Below are positions 22,401 through 27,589 of a stretch of DNA of 32,558 nt, piece after piece. The notes below the pieces were generated by a model. That model was given only the letters and a program-made list of their open reading frames with translations. It had not been told where the DNA came from and did no database searches. The DNA lies in contig NW_019091539.1 of NCBI RefSeq assembly GCF_001949145.1, positions 796,879-829,436 of the forward strand, given 5' to 3'. Position 1 is the stretch's first letter. The number at the start of each line of letters is the position of its first letter. The stretch is from Acanthaster planci. Lineage: Eukaryota; Echinodermata; Asteroidea; Valvatida; Acanthasteridae. The translations under genes and the position numbers were made by a program.

Positions 22401-25400
22401 AAGGCTGACTCTCACAGATACAAAATCCTTTTTAACCACTTTAATGTCGGAGGGGTGTAAAAAATGACTTGGCAGCCTGTATTTTGCAAGCATAGCTGAA
22501 AGGTTAAAATACTAACTGGTGACTATTCCCGAGTCTATGCTGGCAATTAGAGGCTCAGGACCAAGTTACATACATGTACATGTATGCACATAATGATCAT
22601 TATTATAATTTCAATCATGGACTACGTAATACGAATTTGGTACATGCACCACACGGTCAGTGTGCAGTCTGGATTTCCTCAATGTCCCACGGCCCTGATA
22701 ATTTTCCATACGAGCACAAATCATTTCCTTGGATAGAGGAATCCTTTCCCCAAGACTCTACTAAAATAATGAAATCTACTAAAATCTACTCCTCTATAAT
22801 GAGGTAGGTTTAATGGATCATTTTACGAATGGCCGATGCCTGATGTTCTCACAACTGCTCCCATTCCACTTTTAAAATCACTCCACCACCGTTGGAAACA
22901 TCTTCAACAAACACACTTGTGGCTCACTTGCTAGTAAAATTTTCCAAACTGTCTTTTCTCAGTCCACCAAAATATTACAAGTACACAAAGCCATCAGGCT
23001 GCTTAACCCCATTTTTTTCCAACACCAGCTTCAACCAAATTTTCTCGGCATCAAAAATAAGTTAGACAAAGTTCAGACAATCAAGTCCCTGGCTAGGCAT
23101 GTTCTAGCTATTCCTATCAGCCTCATTCCAGTGACAAAACCTAACACCAAAAGAAATTTAAATGAATGTCAACAGTACATTTAAATTTAGGTTGAGATTT
23201 TGAACTTGTCAAATAGCAGCATAGACTATGCCAAGGTCTGTTTGTAGAGCAGCTAGGCCTGCTGGATGCACCGTAAATTGAATGAGGAAGGATGCACAGA
23301 CCAGGTGTTCAGGTTGAAGGCCCCACACGTTGCTCATGTGTGGTGTCAGGATGTGACATTTTGAAGTGATAGGCCTATTATCTAGTGCCAGTGTGTGAAT
23401 GCACAAGGCGGGTGATATCCCAAACGCTGGCCAGTTTCTATTAATGAAACCTGGTTAACAATATACTGGTATAACTTTTGCAATCTCCGAAGTTTGACAT
23501 TTGTGTATTACATTTGTGTGTGCATGACATTTCCAATGTTAAACTGTCAAATCATGTATGTGCACATGTACATGATGTAACAATTGTGCAGGTGCGTAAA
23601 ATTCATGTAAAAGTAAAATGTACACAGGCAAATTAACATGAAAATGATGTGAGGTATTTTTTCAAAACCAGATGTTTCTGGACAGAGCTTGAAGTGGAAA
23701 TACAGCGTATGATACACTCAAATGTATTTTATGTTCGTCCTAACCACACAATTGTCACAGACATTGTCACAGACAGTCCAAATTCAAAAGACGAAGCCAC
23801 GTCCATCACTGTTATGGCACATATCTAGATTTTAACCAATTTTTAACCTGGTTTTGACCATTTTTTGACAAGTATGATGCTGTATAGCTATTCCAGCTCA
23901 TTATCATTTTTGAGGGGAGTCTGATAAGGAAATGTACAGTATTATTGTTTTGAAGTTCTTTTCCGTAAGTCTGAAAATCTTCCTACAGATATACATGTAG
24001 AACTTCAACAAGGAAGCATCGTTTCCATGAGAGAATCAAGTTCCCGATTACTCTGAGCCTTCATTGGCTTTCACGCACAAGGCCCTTTCAAGTTAACTGT
24101 TTTTAAACATCCCTCTCCCTAACTTCAATTGTGCCCCTAGATTCCTAGTCATTTTTCTGGGGTGTAGGGGTTGCTTTCAGTACTGGTTGAGACCAGGGTT
24201 GATGGGTACACTATGCGCCCCATCCATGTTTATTTTGGACATGTTGGAACGAGCTGGACTTTCATCTACAGAATGCTTAGCTGACCCTGGACCTTAATTG
24301 AATCCACAGTCCATCCAAGAAAGAAGGTAACATCAGGTAATGGTTGCTCAGTTGTATCTCCACAGTGGCTCAGAGGCTTTTTTGTTATTTTAATTTAGTT
24401 ACAACAAAACACGGTTACTTCGAGCCTACCCCACTGATGCAAAACGCTCTGAGGGTGAGTTAACAACAGTGTCAGAGAAAAGGGCTTGCGTTTTGTCCAG
24501 TTCCAGGACTATTTCCTTTCAGGGTGGTTCCGGTACTCATTGTTAAGAGGAGCTTGTTGCATGCACATACTGTAAGCTTCGCAAGCTTGCATTGGCACAA
24601 CAATGAACCCCCCTCCCACATGCGCCCTCAAAGAGGGGGCGTAATTCTTTGCATGCTGGCCTAAATGGACAAAGAACCAGTGAAATATGCCCGTGACCTC
24701 ATGACCGGTTGGTTTGTGGGGTGTACCAGGGGGCTGGGCAGGGGTAAAGCCCATTATCTCTGCAAGCAGTTTATCACTCTCAGCTTATGCAACCAGTTGG
24801 AAAACAGCATTTTGGAGGTGTGTGTGTGTTTTGTGGGTCAAGTACGATAATCACCCAGCACCAAAATAGCTGTACAGTACTTTGTAGTGCCTTGTCATTT
24901 CAAGGAGACCCTTGACTCATTCTGAGCGGAGCCTTGGTACACCAGAAATTTCCATGTGTGGGTTCACACTACATGTACTTATCTACCACAGCAAATACAC
25001 ATTTTATCTCACTGACATGACTAAGAGTTGAGTATGGATATTTTTTTTTTTTTCATTTTGGTTGCTTTTTGTATATGTAATACAATAGATTAAGGTAATA
25101 ATCTATTGCTGGTGTTCTGTACTTACTGTTTCTTCAAAACATTCGGTCAAGGTTAGAGTCTTTTGTTAGTGTTGTATACTGGCTATTTATTCAAAACAGT
25201 ATAGTCCAGACGGTGGTGAAGTAAGACTTACTTTTGTCCTTTATGGTCCGATGAAACAGTGGCTTGGTGATTTTTTAAAACAAAATTCAATCCCTGTGTA
25301 TTCCTTAACAAAGCAGATTTCATCTAAGGCAGAAACAATGAGCAAAGCTGCTCATGTGCATGCAAATACTGTCCAAATTTTCTGCTGGTTGGTTCTCCAG

Positions 25401-27166
25401 TTTTGGGGATGTTCCTTTGTACATTTAGCCCCCCCACATATAAACTTTATAATCCACACTTGCCTGCATATGAACTCTATCAGTAAGTTACTGTAGTGAG
25501 CTACATTGAATTTAAACATCCAAATCAACAAACTGAAACAAATTAGCACTTGCAAAGAAGTGCAGAGCAGAATACAATGGGCTGGAAAAAAAGCAAAATC
25601 GAGGCACTGAGAGAACTAATATCTAAATGGTGAAAGATCCTAAATGGGTTATTCCATGAGGTTGGGGCACAATTTGTGACGGTGTCCTTGTTACAGCACC
25701 TGTCATGACCTGTAGAGTAGGTCATTTACTCTGTAAAAATAACACACACCTCTGTATTCAACCTTGCGAGATGTATAATTTGGAATCCACATAGAGGGAG
25801 ATACATAGAGCTGTTTACTTTACGGAACCCACGTAACAATGGACACCGTCACAAATTGCGCCCAACCTCATGGAATGACCCAAACGCAAAACTAAGCTGC
25901 CTTAGAAAAATACAGTGAACCCAACTGCACTTAACATGCATGCTAATGTCTTCAACCCGTTAATTTGTAACGTTGCAATTATAATTGGCATGGATATTAA
26001 AACGGGAGAAAAAGTGCATGTTATACATGTACTAGTACAAAATATTTCAACCCAAGCTACTTCACTTCACACACATACGGGAAATCATATATTTGAATAT
26101 TTTTTGAAACTGTACAATTAACTTCATGGCCCTTACAGCCAAGTTTTATATACATGTACATGTATGCTGTACTTGTACTTACCAGCCAGAGATGTAAACA
26201 GACTCTCATTTAAGCTGTAGGAATTCTCAAAGTAATCCAGTATTTCTCTGCAAATGCCAAAGAGAAACGATTTTAATGACAAATTGTGACTACTGCTGCA
26301 AGATTTGCTTGGGTGCATGATAGGAAATGGAGCACAGCATCAGGAGTTGCTAAGGTTCCTGTTTTTAACAAGTCTACATGTAGGCACAGATGTGATGACA
26401 GCTAGAGATATCCTCTGATGTCATAACTGATGACTACATTTTTCCTTTGAAAATGAGCATATGGAAATGTTGGGGGAGCCTTCCAAATCACTAGCGAAAG
26501 GGAACAATTAATTTTGTCCCAAACTAGTACATGTTATATATCTGGAACATGGCATGTACATGTATGATTTGTCAAGTTCCATTCTCACACTACCATACAA
26601 TGGAATTCCATCATTGCCCAGTTTAGAATTTGCACAATCTTTCTGTGGGAAAAGGAGAAGACACTTTCTCTGATAAAAGTCCTTAACATGGTTCAGAGCT
26701 AAATGTGCATGTACAGGTAAGAGAGGAAGGCTGTGGGTATGATTGAACAAATAGCTTGCCATGGAACCTCCTAAATGTCCAAATGACATGATGTGCAATA
26801 CTCGGAGTCTTTTGGTAAAAATCAATTTTCACAATAAGCGTCAAAATGCTCCGCCCCATAATTCCTGCCTAATCCCCACCTACAGTACAACTACAAGTAC
26901 AGTCAAACACAGATAGAAGAGCACTGATAATGCACACGAAGTTATGTTTATAACAAGTACAATTCCAGGTCCCTAGTCTTTGTTTCTCTTTGTTTTCTAT
27001 TACTGATAACACAAGGTACAAGTTCTAATGCCACTACCCACTAATAAGACATCAAATCTTAAAAAAACAATTCAACGTGTACTTACTCTTTTGTGCAAGA
27101 GGACAGATTGCATGGTTTCTTTGACTTCAAGGTGTAATCACCCGTTAACACATTCAAAGGATCCAT
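1303..27166 (-). CDS. ovoA: 5-histidylcysteine sulfoxide synthase (ovothiol synthase OvoA), 14 exons, 3' end outside window
   Basis: OvoA is a non-haem iron enzyme that joins cysteine and histidine with O2 to give 5-histidylcysteine sulfoxide; after cleavage by the PLP lyase OvoB, its methyltransferase domain N-methylates 5-thiohistidine to ovothiol A. Joining 27166..27087, 26247..26183, 22301..22120, 21150..21010, 19957..19831, 17757..17640, 16686..16523, 11173..10993, 7245..7098, 6209..6117, 5523..5359, 4142..3980, 2682..2426 and 1452..1303 gives 2034 nt (678 codons) with no stop, GT-AG introns and consistent phases. Domains: DinB-like, about residues 27-198, with His70, His165 and His169 as presumed iron ligands; FGE-sulfatase, about 205-520, with WPVAVNYHEAKAYCRWKG and FGNMWEWMEDHFNG; SAM methyltransferase from about 545. 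I expect roughly 100 further residues beyond the left edge. Oddities: Thr171 replaces the Glu of HX3HXE, and Ile612 replaces a motif I Gly. Family recognition is from memory of conserved motifs, not a search. Confidence 0.95.
1453..2425 (-). other. ovoA: ovoA intron between exons 13 and 14
   Basis: AT-rich intron. It contains several loosely repeated CAATCCTTCAAATCCTC-like words at about 1976-2325 (for example near 1985, 2093 and 2300), which look like a decayed short repeat, and C-runs at about 2385-2399. No coding signal is seen. Confidence 0.7.
2426..2682 (-). CDS. ovoA: ovoA coding exon 13 (methyltransferase start, motif I)
   Basis: Encodes residues 543-628: VCLPVGTKTNSPLPSTNIQL, a helical stretch with LLTEYGAVKGNLA, and then TALDLICGCGKLSFELCRFM. 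The last segment is SAM-binding motif I of a class I methyltransferase; OvoA proteins usually read 'ALDLGC.VG..SFEL', so Ile612 replaces the first Gly. The acceptor is CTCTTTTGTAG and the donor is AAGGAG then GTACAG (phase 0). The exon is short on upstream ATGs, so it does not appear as an ATG-started frame. Confidence 0.9.
2683..3979 (-). other. ovoA: ovoA intron between exons 12 and 13
   Basis: Non-coding. It contains one small inverted-repeat element at 3142-3244 (separate entry). The remainder is unremarkable AT-rich sequence. Confidence 0.7.
3142..3244. repeat. Short inverted-repeat (MITE-like) element with TATAAGCC repeats
   Basis: The ends are imperfect inverted repeats: CCGCAATTTTCAGAATATAAG at the left end (first 20 bases of the arm shown to ATAA) and, read from the other strand, CCGTAGTTTTCAGACTATAA at the right. 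Between them the words TATAAGCC recur about three times. Length is about 103 bp. No clear target duplication is seen. This resembles the small palindromic repeats common in deuterostome genomes, but the family was not identified. Confidence 0.55.
3980..4142 (-). CDS. ovoA: ovoA coding exon 12 (end of FGE domain)
   Basis: Encodes residues 489-542: GGCNMSTGDESSCFARYAFR, then RHFYQHASFRLVRS, then a linker ending RPSNITE. 'FARYAFRRHF.QH.GFR.VR' is the conserved end of the FGE fold. Where the family usually has GGSW(I/V)STGDE and DEASRFARY, this gene has GGCNMSTGDE and DESSCFARY. The acceptor is CTCTGTGAAG and the donor is CTGAAG then GTATTG (phase 1). Confidence 0.92.
4143..5358 (-). other. ovoA: ovoA intron between exons 11 and 12
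   Basis: Non-coding by splice logic. The stretch at about 4430-5080 is unusually open in several frames on both strands (up to 174 codons on +) and less AT-rich than neighbouring intron sequence. None of the translations resembles a protein I know, so it is more likely an old repeat than a gene. Confidence 0.6.
5359..5523 (-). CDS. ovoA: ovoA coding exon 11 (FGE core)
   Basis: Encodes residues 434-488: PVNLYPPTKRGFYDVFGNMW, then EWMEDHFNGLPGS, then YDDFSTPTFDGRHNVIL. 'GF.D.FGNVWEWMEDHFN' and 'YDDFSTPTFDG.HN.I.' are highly specific to OvoA. The acceptor is TCGCTGGCAG and the donor is ATTTTG then GTAAGA. It is 55 codons, phase 0 at both ends. A longer open frame running upstream from an ATG near 5613 reads through intron and is not coding. 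Confidence 0.95.
6117..6209 (-). CDS. ovoA: ovoA coding exon 10
   Basis: Encodes residues 403-433: VRISNDTSADILYHSDLQER and HNANLAYTTHT. The 'HNANL' element and the following PVNLYPP in exon 11 are contiguous in OvoA proteins, which supports the join. The acceptor is CTCCGTCAG and the donor is CACACG then GTGAGT. It is 31 whole codons, phase 0 at both ends. Confidence 0.9.
6579..6776. mobile_element. MITE with TAA target duplication (PIF/Harbinger-like)
   Basis: The element body is 6582-6773 (192 bp). The left end is AGGCCAGTTCACACTT; the right end read from the other strand is AGGCCGGTTTGTACTT, matching at 12 of 16 bases with all differences transitions. Both ends are flanked by TAA in direct orientation (6579-6581 and 6774-6776), fitting the 3-bp TWA duplication of PIF/Harbinger elements. 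There is no coding capacity, so it is non-autonomous. The superfamily assignment is inferred only from the duplication length and sequence. Confidence 0.65.
7098..7245 (-). CDS. ovoA: ovoA coding exon 9 (FGE core)
   Basis: Encodes residues 353-402: LRTLCEEIPMPWDWPV, then AVNYHEAKAYCRWKG, then QEFRLMTEAEHCAIRDKE. This is the best-conserved FGE-sulfatase block ('WPV.VNY.EA.AYC.WKG....RLPTEAE'). The usual WPVEVNY has Ala instead of Glu here. The acceptor is TTTGTAG and the donor is AAGGAG then GTAATG (phase 0). Confidence 0.95.
7361..7579 (-). mobile_element. Fragment of a LINE reverse-transcriptase ORF (C-terminal tail)
   Basis: An open minus-strand frame reads RVTLEDCSFACGASRFWNNL, then LFHVGNAKSIDEFKTIQNLS. 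This matches the characteristic tail of non-LTR retrotransposon ORF2 proteins, 'F..AAPRLWN.LP..IR.A.S...FK..LKT.LF', found after the reverse-transcriptase domain. The catalytic reverse-transcriptase motifs are absent, so only the 3' end remains, as expected for a 5'-truncated copy. The clade (CR1, L2 or similar) cannot be decided from this fragment. It sits in an ovoA intron, in the same orientation as the gene. Confidence 0.75.
8273..8539. repeat. Direct repeat pair of about 44 bp
   Basis: Copy 1 (8273-8316) and copy 2 (8495-8539) share the core GGTCACTGATCACAAC and flanking bases (about 80% identical over 44 bp), 222 bp apart. Between and beside them the word ACTTAAGAACAG also occurs twice (about 8484 and 8561). 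They may be repeated modules of one decayed mobile element. The palindrome TGATCA lies in both copies. Confidence 0.6.
9254..9299. repeat. 46-nt hairpin
   Basis: Outer arms GCAAGAGAGC and GCTCTCTTGC (with one bulged base) enclose inner arms CATTTGTG and CACAAATG separated by AA, giving about 18 paired positions with a small internal loop. The hairpin is short for a typical microRNA precursor. It may instead be a relic of a palindromic element. Confidence 0.6.
10048..10131. repeat. Perfect 20-bp inverted repeat
   Basis: ATGAACATCTAACAAAAGAA at 10048-10067 is exactly reverse-complemented at 10112-10131, with a 44-bp spacer. Perfect conservation of both arms suggests a recent origin or a conserved structure. 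It is too short for an autonomous element; an 84-bp MITE or a structured intronic hairpin are the options. Confidence 0.7.
10588..10875. repeat. Two tandem copies of a 144-bp unit
   Basis: The word AATGTCT at about 10590 recurs at about 10734, and corresponding segments follow at the same 144-bp offset: TTCAAATAAT, GTTGGCATACATC, TTTGTCCTG versus TTTGCCCTG, and GGTCACCTTTT. The two copies have diverged noticeably. The plus strand stays open for 143 codons here because 144 is a multiple of three, but no protein family is recognisable. Confidence 0.65.
10993..11173 (-). CDS. ovoA: ovoA coding exon 8 (Cys cluster and Ser/Asn/Gly-rich insert)
   Basis: Encodes residues 293-352. It begins GCLSNCGAALAGYSHCQEW and continues into a low-complexity stretch rich in Ser, Asn and Gly (about residues 313-348) ending NNNETNQY. 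Joined to exon 7 it gives a C-x3-C-x3-C-x9-C pattern (Cys290, 294, 298, 308). It sits between the WQW...FWV part and the DWPV part of the FGE domain, so it is a loop insertion. The acceptor is TTTGTGCAG and the donor is CAGTATAG then GTAAAC (phase 2). Reading frame and splice phases fit exactly on both sides. Confidence 0.88.
11174..16522 (-). other. ovoA: ovoA intron between exons 7 and 8 (largest)
   Basis: A 5.3-kb AT-rich intron. Apart from the inverted-repeat region at 11477-12828 I see no gene or RNA; 13.0-16.5 kb shows only scattered short chance frames and a G9 tract at about 16257-16265. Confidence 0.7.
11477..12828. repeat. AT-rich nested inverted-repeat element (candidate non-autonomous DNA transposon)
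   Basis: Two inner arms are clear. TCGTTTTCACGAAGAAGCAC at about 12069-12088 matches, on the other strand, TCGTTTTCATGAAGAGGCAC near 12289-12270; ATGTGTGCGTGC occurs on + at about 12026 and on - at about 12328; ATATCGTCACCA occurs on + at about 11926 and on - at about 12353. The outer margins are rich in GATTTTAATC/GATTTAAATC-type words on both sides (11483-11535 and 12735-12820). The inner arms are certain; the outer limits and a hAT-like nature (ends near CAAGG and CAGGC) are inference, and no 8-bp target duplication was found. Confidence 0.5.
16523..16686 (-). CDS. ovoA: ovoA coding exon 7
   Basis: Encodes residues 238-292: VPAFEASQFLITNKEFLAFV, then the QYWTKEGWQW segment and HPIFWVCNK. 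'V.PFEAS.FL.TN.EFL.FV' is an FGE-sulfatase hallmark. The acceptor follows a long T tract (TTTTTTTAG) and the donor is AACAAAG then GTCTGT (phase 1). The intron after it is the largest in the gene, about 5.3 kb. Confidence 0.94.
17640..17757 (-). CDS. ovoA: ovoA coding exon 6
   Basis: Encodes residues 199-237. It carries the linker into the FGE-sulfatase domain, MVTVPACEVTVGKPRDFPSY followed by GWDNEYPECKK. 'G.V.VGKP...PSYGWDNEY' is a strongly conserved OvoA/EgtB signature marking the start of the FGE fold. The acceptor is CCCTGCCAG and the donor is AAAAT then GTGAGC (phase 2). Continuing past the donor gives an immediate TGA, which supports the splice. Confidence 0.93.
18683..18995. mobile_element. 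TTAA-flanked MITE (piggyBac-like) with about 40-bp terminal inverted repeats
   Basis: TTAA at 18683-18686 and TTAA at 18992-18995 bound a 305-bp body. The left terminus begins AGAACACCTCT; the right terminus on the other strand begins AGGAGCACCTCT. Both continue into a shared TTTCTCTGATTTTATCT segment, so arms of about 40 bp (18687-18726 and 18950-18991) align with few differences. TTAA duplications are the hallmark of piggyBac-type insertion. There is no open frame inside, so it is non-autonomous; the assignment rests on the TTAA sites only. Confidence 0.65.
19831..19957 (-). CDS. ovoA: ovoA coding exon 5 (HX3HX iron motif, Glu replaced)
   Basis: Encodes residues 157-198, WALFMGFEHERIHFTTSSVL and onward to KPKDWRPGPAYH. 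H165-E-R-I-H169 is the family HX3H pair that, with His70, should bind the catalytic iron. In the OvoA/EgtB family this reads HX3HXE; here the Glu position is Thr171 (codon ACC). The acceptor is TTCTCTGCAG and the donor is TACCATG then GTAAAC (phase 1). Confidence 0.93.
19958..21009 (-). other. ovoA: ovoA intron between exons 4 and 5, with assembly gap
   Basis: Intronic sequence interrupted by a run of 395 N at 20345-20739. Exons 4 and 5 join in phase across it with the family-expected DSPW-WALFMG junction, so no exon need be missing. Alternating ATGTACATGTATGTATGTACAT-like sequence lies at about 20910-20935. Confidence 0.8.
20345..20739. other. Assembly gap (395 N)
   Basis: A continuous run of N. 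Long open frames that span it on either strand are artefacts of translating N. Confidence 0.99.
21010..21150 (-). CDS. ovoA: ovoA coding exon 4
   Basis: Encodes residues 110-156: ENYRMGGAFKWPPLEEVVEY and then a helical basic stretch ending in VTMDSPW. 'WP.LEEV.EYR' is the family pattern following SWDD. The acceptor is TTGACTGTAG and the donor is CCATGG then GTAAGT; it is phase 0 at both ends (47 whole codons). The assembly gap lies downstream of it, inside the next intron, so no coding is lost there. Confidence 0.93.
21151..22119 (-). other. ovoA: ovoA intron between exons 3 and 4
   Basis: AT-rich; contains a T8 run immediately followed by a G8-9 run at about 21766-21782. A plus-strand frame at 21230-21646 (138 codons) is low complexity and unrecognisable. 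No gene is seen. Confidence 0.7.
22120..22301 (-). CDS. ovoA: ovoA coding exon 3 (first presumed iron His)
   Basis: Encodes residues 49-109. The stretch RLPLIFYYAHTAVVYWNK matches the conserved 'HPLIFYFGHTA' region of OvoA and EgtB; His70 in it is the presumed first iron ligand of the three-histidine site. The exon ends in DEQSWDDT, the usual 'MSWDD' segment, and then GTGAGT. The acceptor is CTCCTTGACAG. It leaves at phase 0. Confidence 0.93.
22302..26182 (-). other. ovoA: ovoA intron between exons 2 and 3
   Basis: A 3.9-kb intron. It holds the inverted-repeat element at 25646-25881, a T13 tract near 25041, a short (TG)n near 24820, and the words ACATGTACATGTA at about 22572. The block at about 22800-23170 may be an old retroelement remnant but has no readable frame. 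Confidence 0.65.
25646..25881. mobile_element. MITE with about 49-bp terminal inverted repeats
   Basis: The left arm 25646-25694 and the right arm 25833-25881 are reverse complements with only a few differences; both contain ATTCCATGAGGTTGGG and CAATTTGTGACGGTGTCC. The spacer is about 138 bp and has no open frame. A clear target duplication was not found, so the superfamily is unknown. The high arm identity suggests a fairly recent insertion or a family with conserved ends. Confidence 0.75.
26183..26247 (-). CDS. ovoA: ovoA coding exon 2
   Basis: A 65-bp exon encoding EEILDYFENSYSLNESLFTSLA across its junctions, the start of the DinB-like domain; the 'EI.DYF.N.F.L.E.LF' pattern is typical of OvoA N-termini. 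The acceptor is TTTGCAG and the donor is CTGGCTG then GTAAGT. It enters at phase 2 and leaves at phase 1. It lies between an intron of about 0.84 kb and one of about 3.9 kb. Confidence 0.9.
26248..27086 (-). other. ovoA: ovoA intron between exons 1 and 2
   Basis: An 839-bp intron with no coding or repeat structure that I can support. The 105-codon minus-strand frame at 26508-26825 shows no family resemblance and has no matching splice context. Confidence 0.7.
27087..27166 (-). CDS. ovoA: ovoA coding exon 1 (start codon)
   Basis: Encodes residues 1-26 plus two bases of codon 27, beginning MDPLNVLTGDYTLKSKK. The ATG at 27166 has an A at -3 and a G at +4, a good eukaryotic initiation context. 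In the same frame a TGA lies upstream (near 27260-27270) with no ATG between it and this one, so this is the first usable in-frame start. The donor is AAAAGA then GTAAGT (phase 2). Reading on past the donor hits TAA at once. No signal peptide is seen, consistent with a cytosolic enzyme. Confidence 0.88.
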
Positions 27167-27430
27167 TTTGAAGAGTGCTTTACTTGGATGTTTGGTATCT
27201 GACACAGTGTTTTGGGTCTTGTTTCTGTTTGAGTAAAGGAGGAAATAATCGAAATTTACATCGGAAGAAAGCCATCAATTTTACACAAAAATTCAAACAT
27301 CCAGGACTCCTCTTTTGCTTTTGGTTATTACCCTACCTGTATGAAGGTAAAGACAGAACACTCCGAAGTTAAAATAATCGTCGCAATAGCTGTCTGTTAA
27401 CTACTGAACCGTCCAAAGGTTTTCTTCAAT
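27167..27430 (-). other. ovoA: Probable ovoA 5' UTR with a possible 112-bp intron
   Basis: Between the TATA box and the ATG. A donor-like CATACAG then GTAGGG (intron start 27336) and an acceptor-like TTTACTCAAACAG (intron end 27225) could define a 112-bp UTR intron. The putative intron holds upstream ATGs, while the flanking sequence that would stay in the mRNA has none. The transcription start (about 27430) is inferred from TATA spacing. Confidence 0.4.
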
Positions 27431-27456
27431 TACCAAACGGCTGGCACGGGGTCTGT

Positions 27457-27464
27457 TATTTATA
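27457..27464 (-). promoter_or_regulatory. TATA box (TATAAATA) upstream of ovoA
   Basis: GGGTATAAATAACAG on the minus strand, a consensus TATA box about 290 bp upstream of the ovoA ATG. Initiation would be expected about 30 bp downstream, near 27430. Confidence 0.5.
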
Positions 27465-27505
27465 CCCAGTCAACCAACCCTCACCACAGTTCACTCAGCT
27501 GCACT

Positions 27506-27560
27506 AGCCAATGAGCATTGTCTGTCTACATTATATGTATAGTCTAGCTTCTCATTGGCT
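27506..27560. promoter_or_regulatory. Two CCAAT boxes as an inverted repeat
   Basis: AGCCAATGAG at 27506-27515 (+) and its exact reverse complement CTCATTGGCT at 27551-27560 lie 42-96 bp upstream of the TATA box, at the usual CCAAT/NF-Y distance. Each core matches the NF-Y consensus CCAAT with its common flanks. Confidence 0.5.
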
Positions 27561-27575
27561 TATCAGCCACCTTTA

Positions 27576-27583
27576 ATTTGCAT
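27576..27583 (-). promoter_or_regulatory. Octamer ATGCAAAT (POU/Oct-type site)
   Basis: Exact octamer motif on the ovoA sense strand, 16 bp upstream of the distal CCAAT box. The cluster octamer-CCAAT-CCAAT-TATA, all within about 130 bp, supports a promoter. Function is not shown. Confidence 0.4.
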
Positions 27584-27589
27584 AAGAAG

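Noticed and set aside
22800-23170. Possible retroelement coding remnant in the large intron 2
   Set aside because: No frame gave a recognisable reverse-transcriptase, endonuclease or integrase motif.
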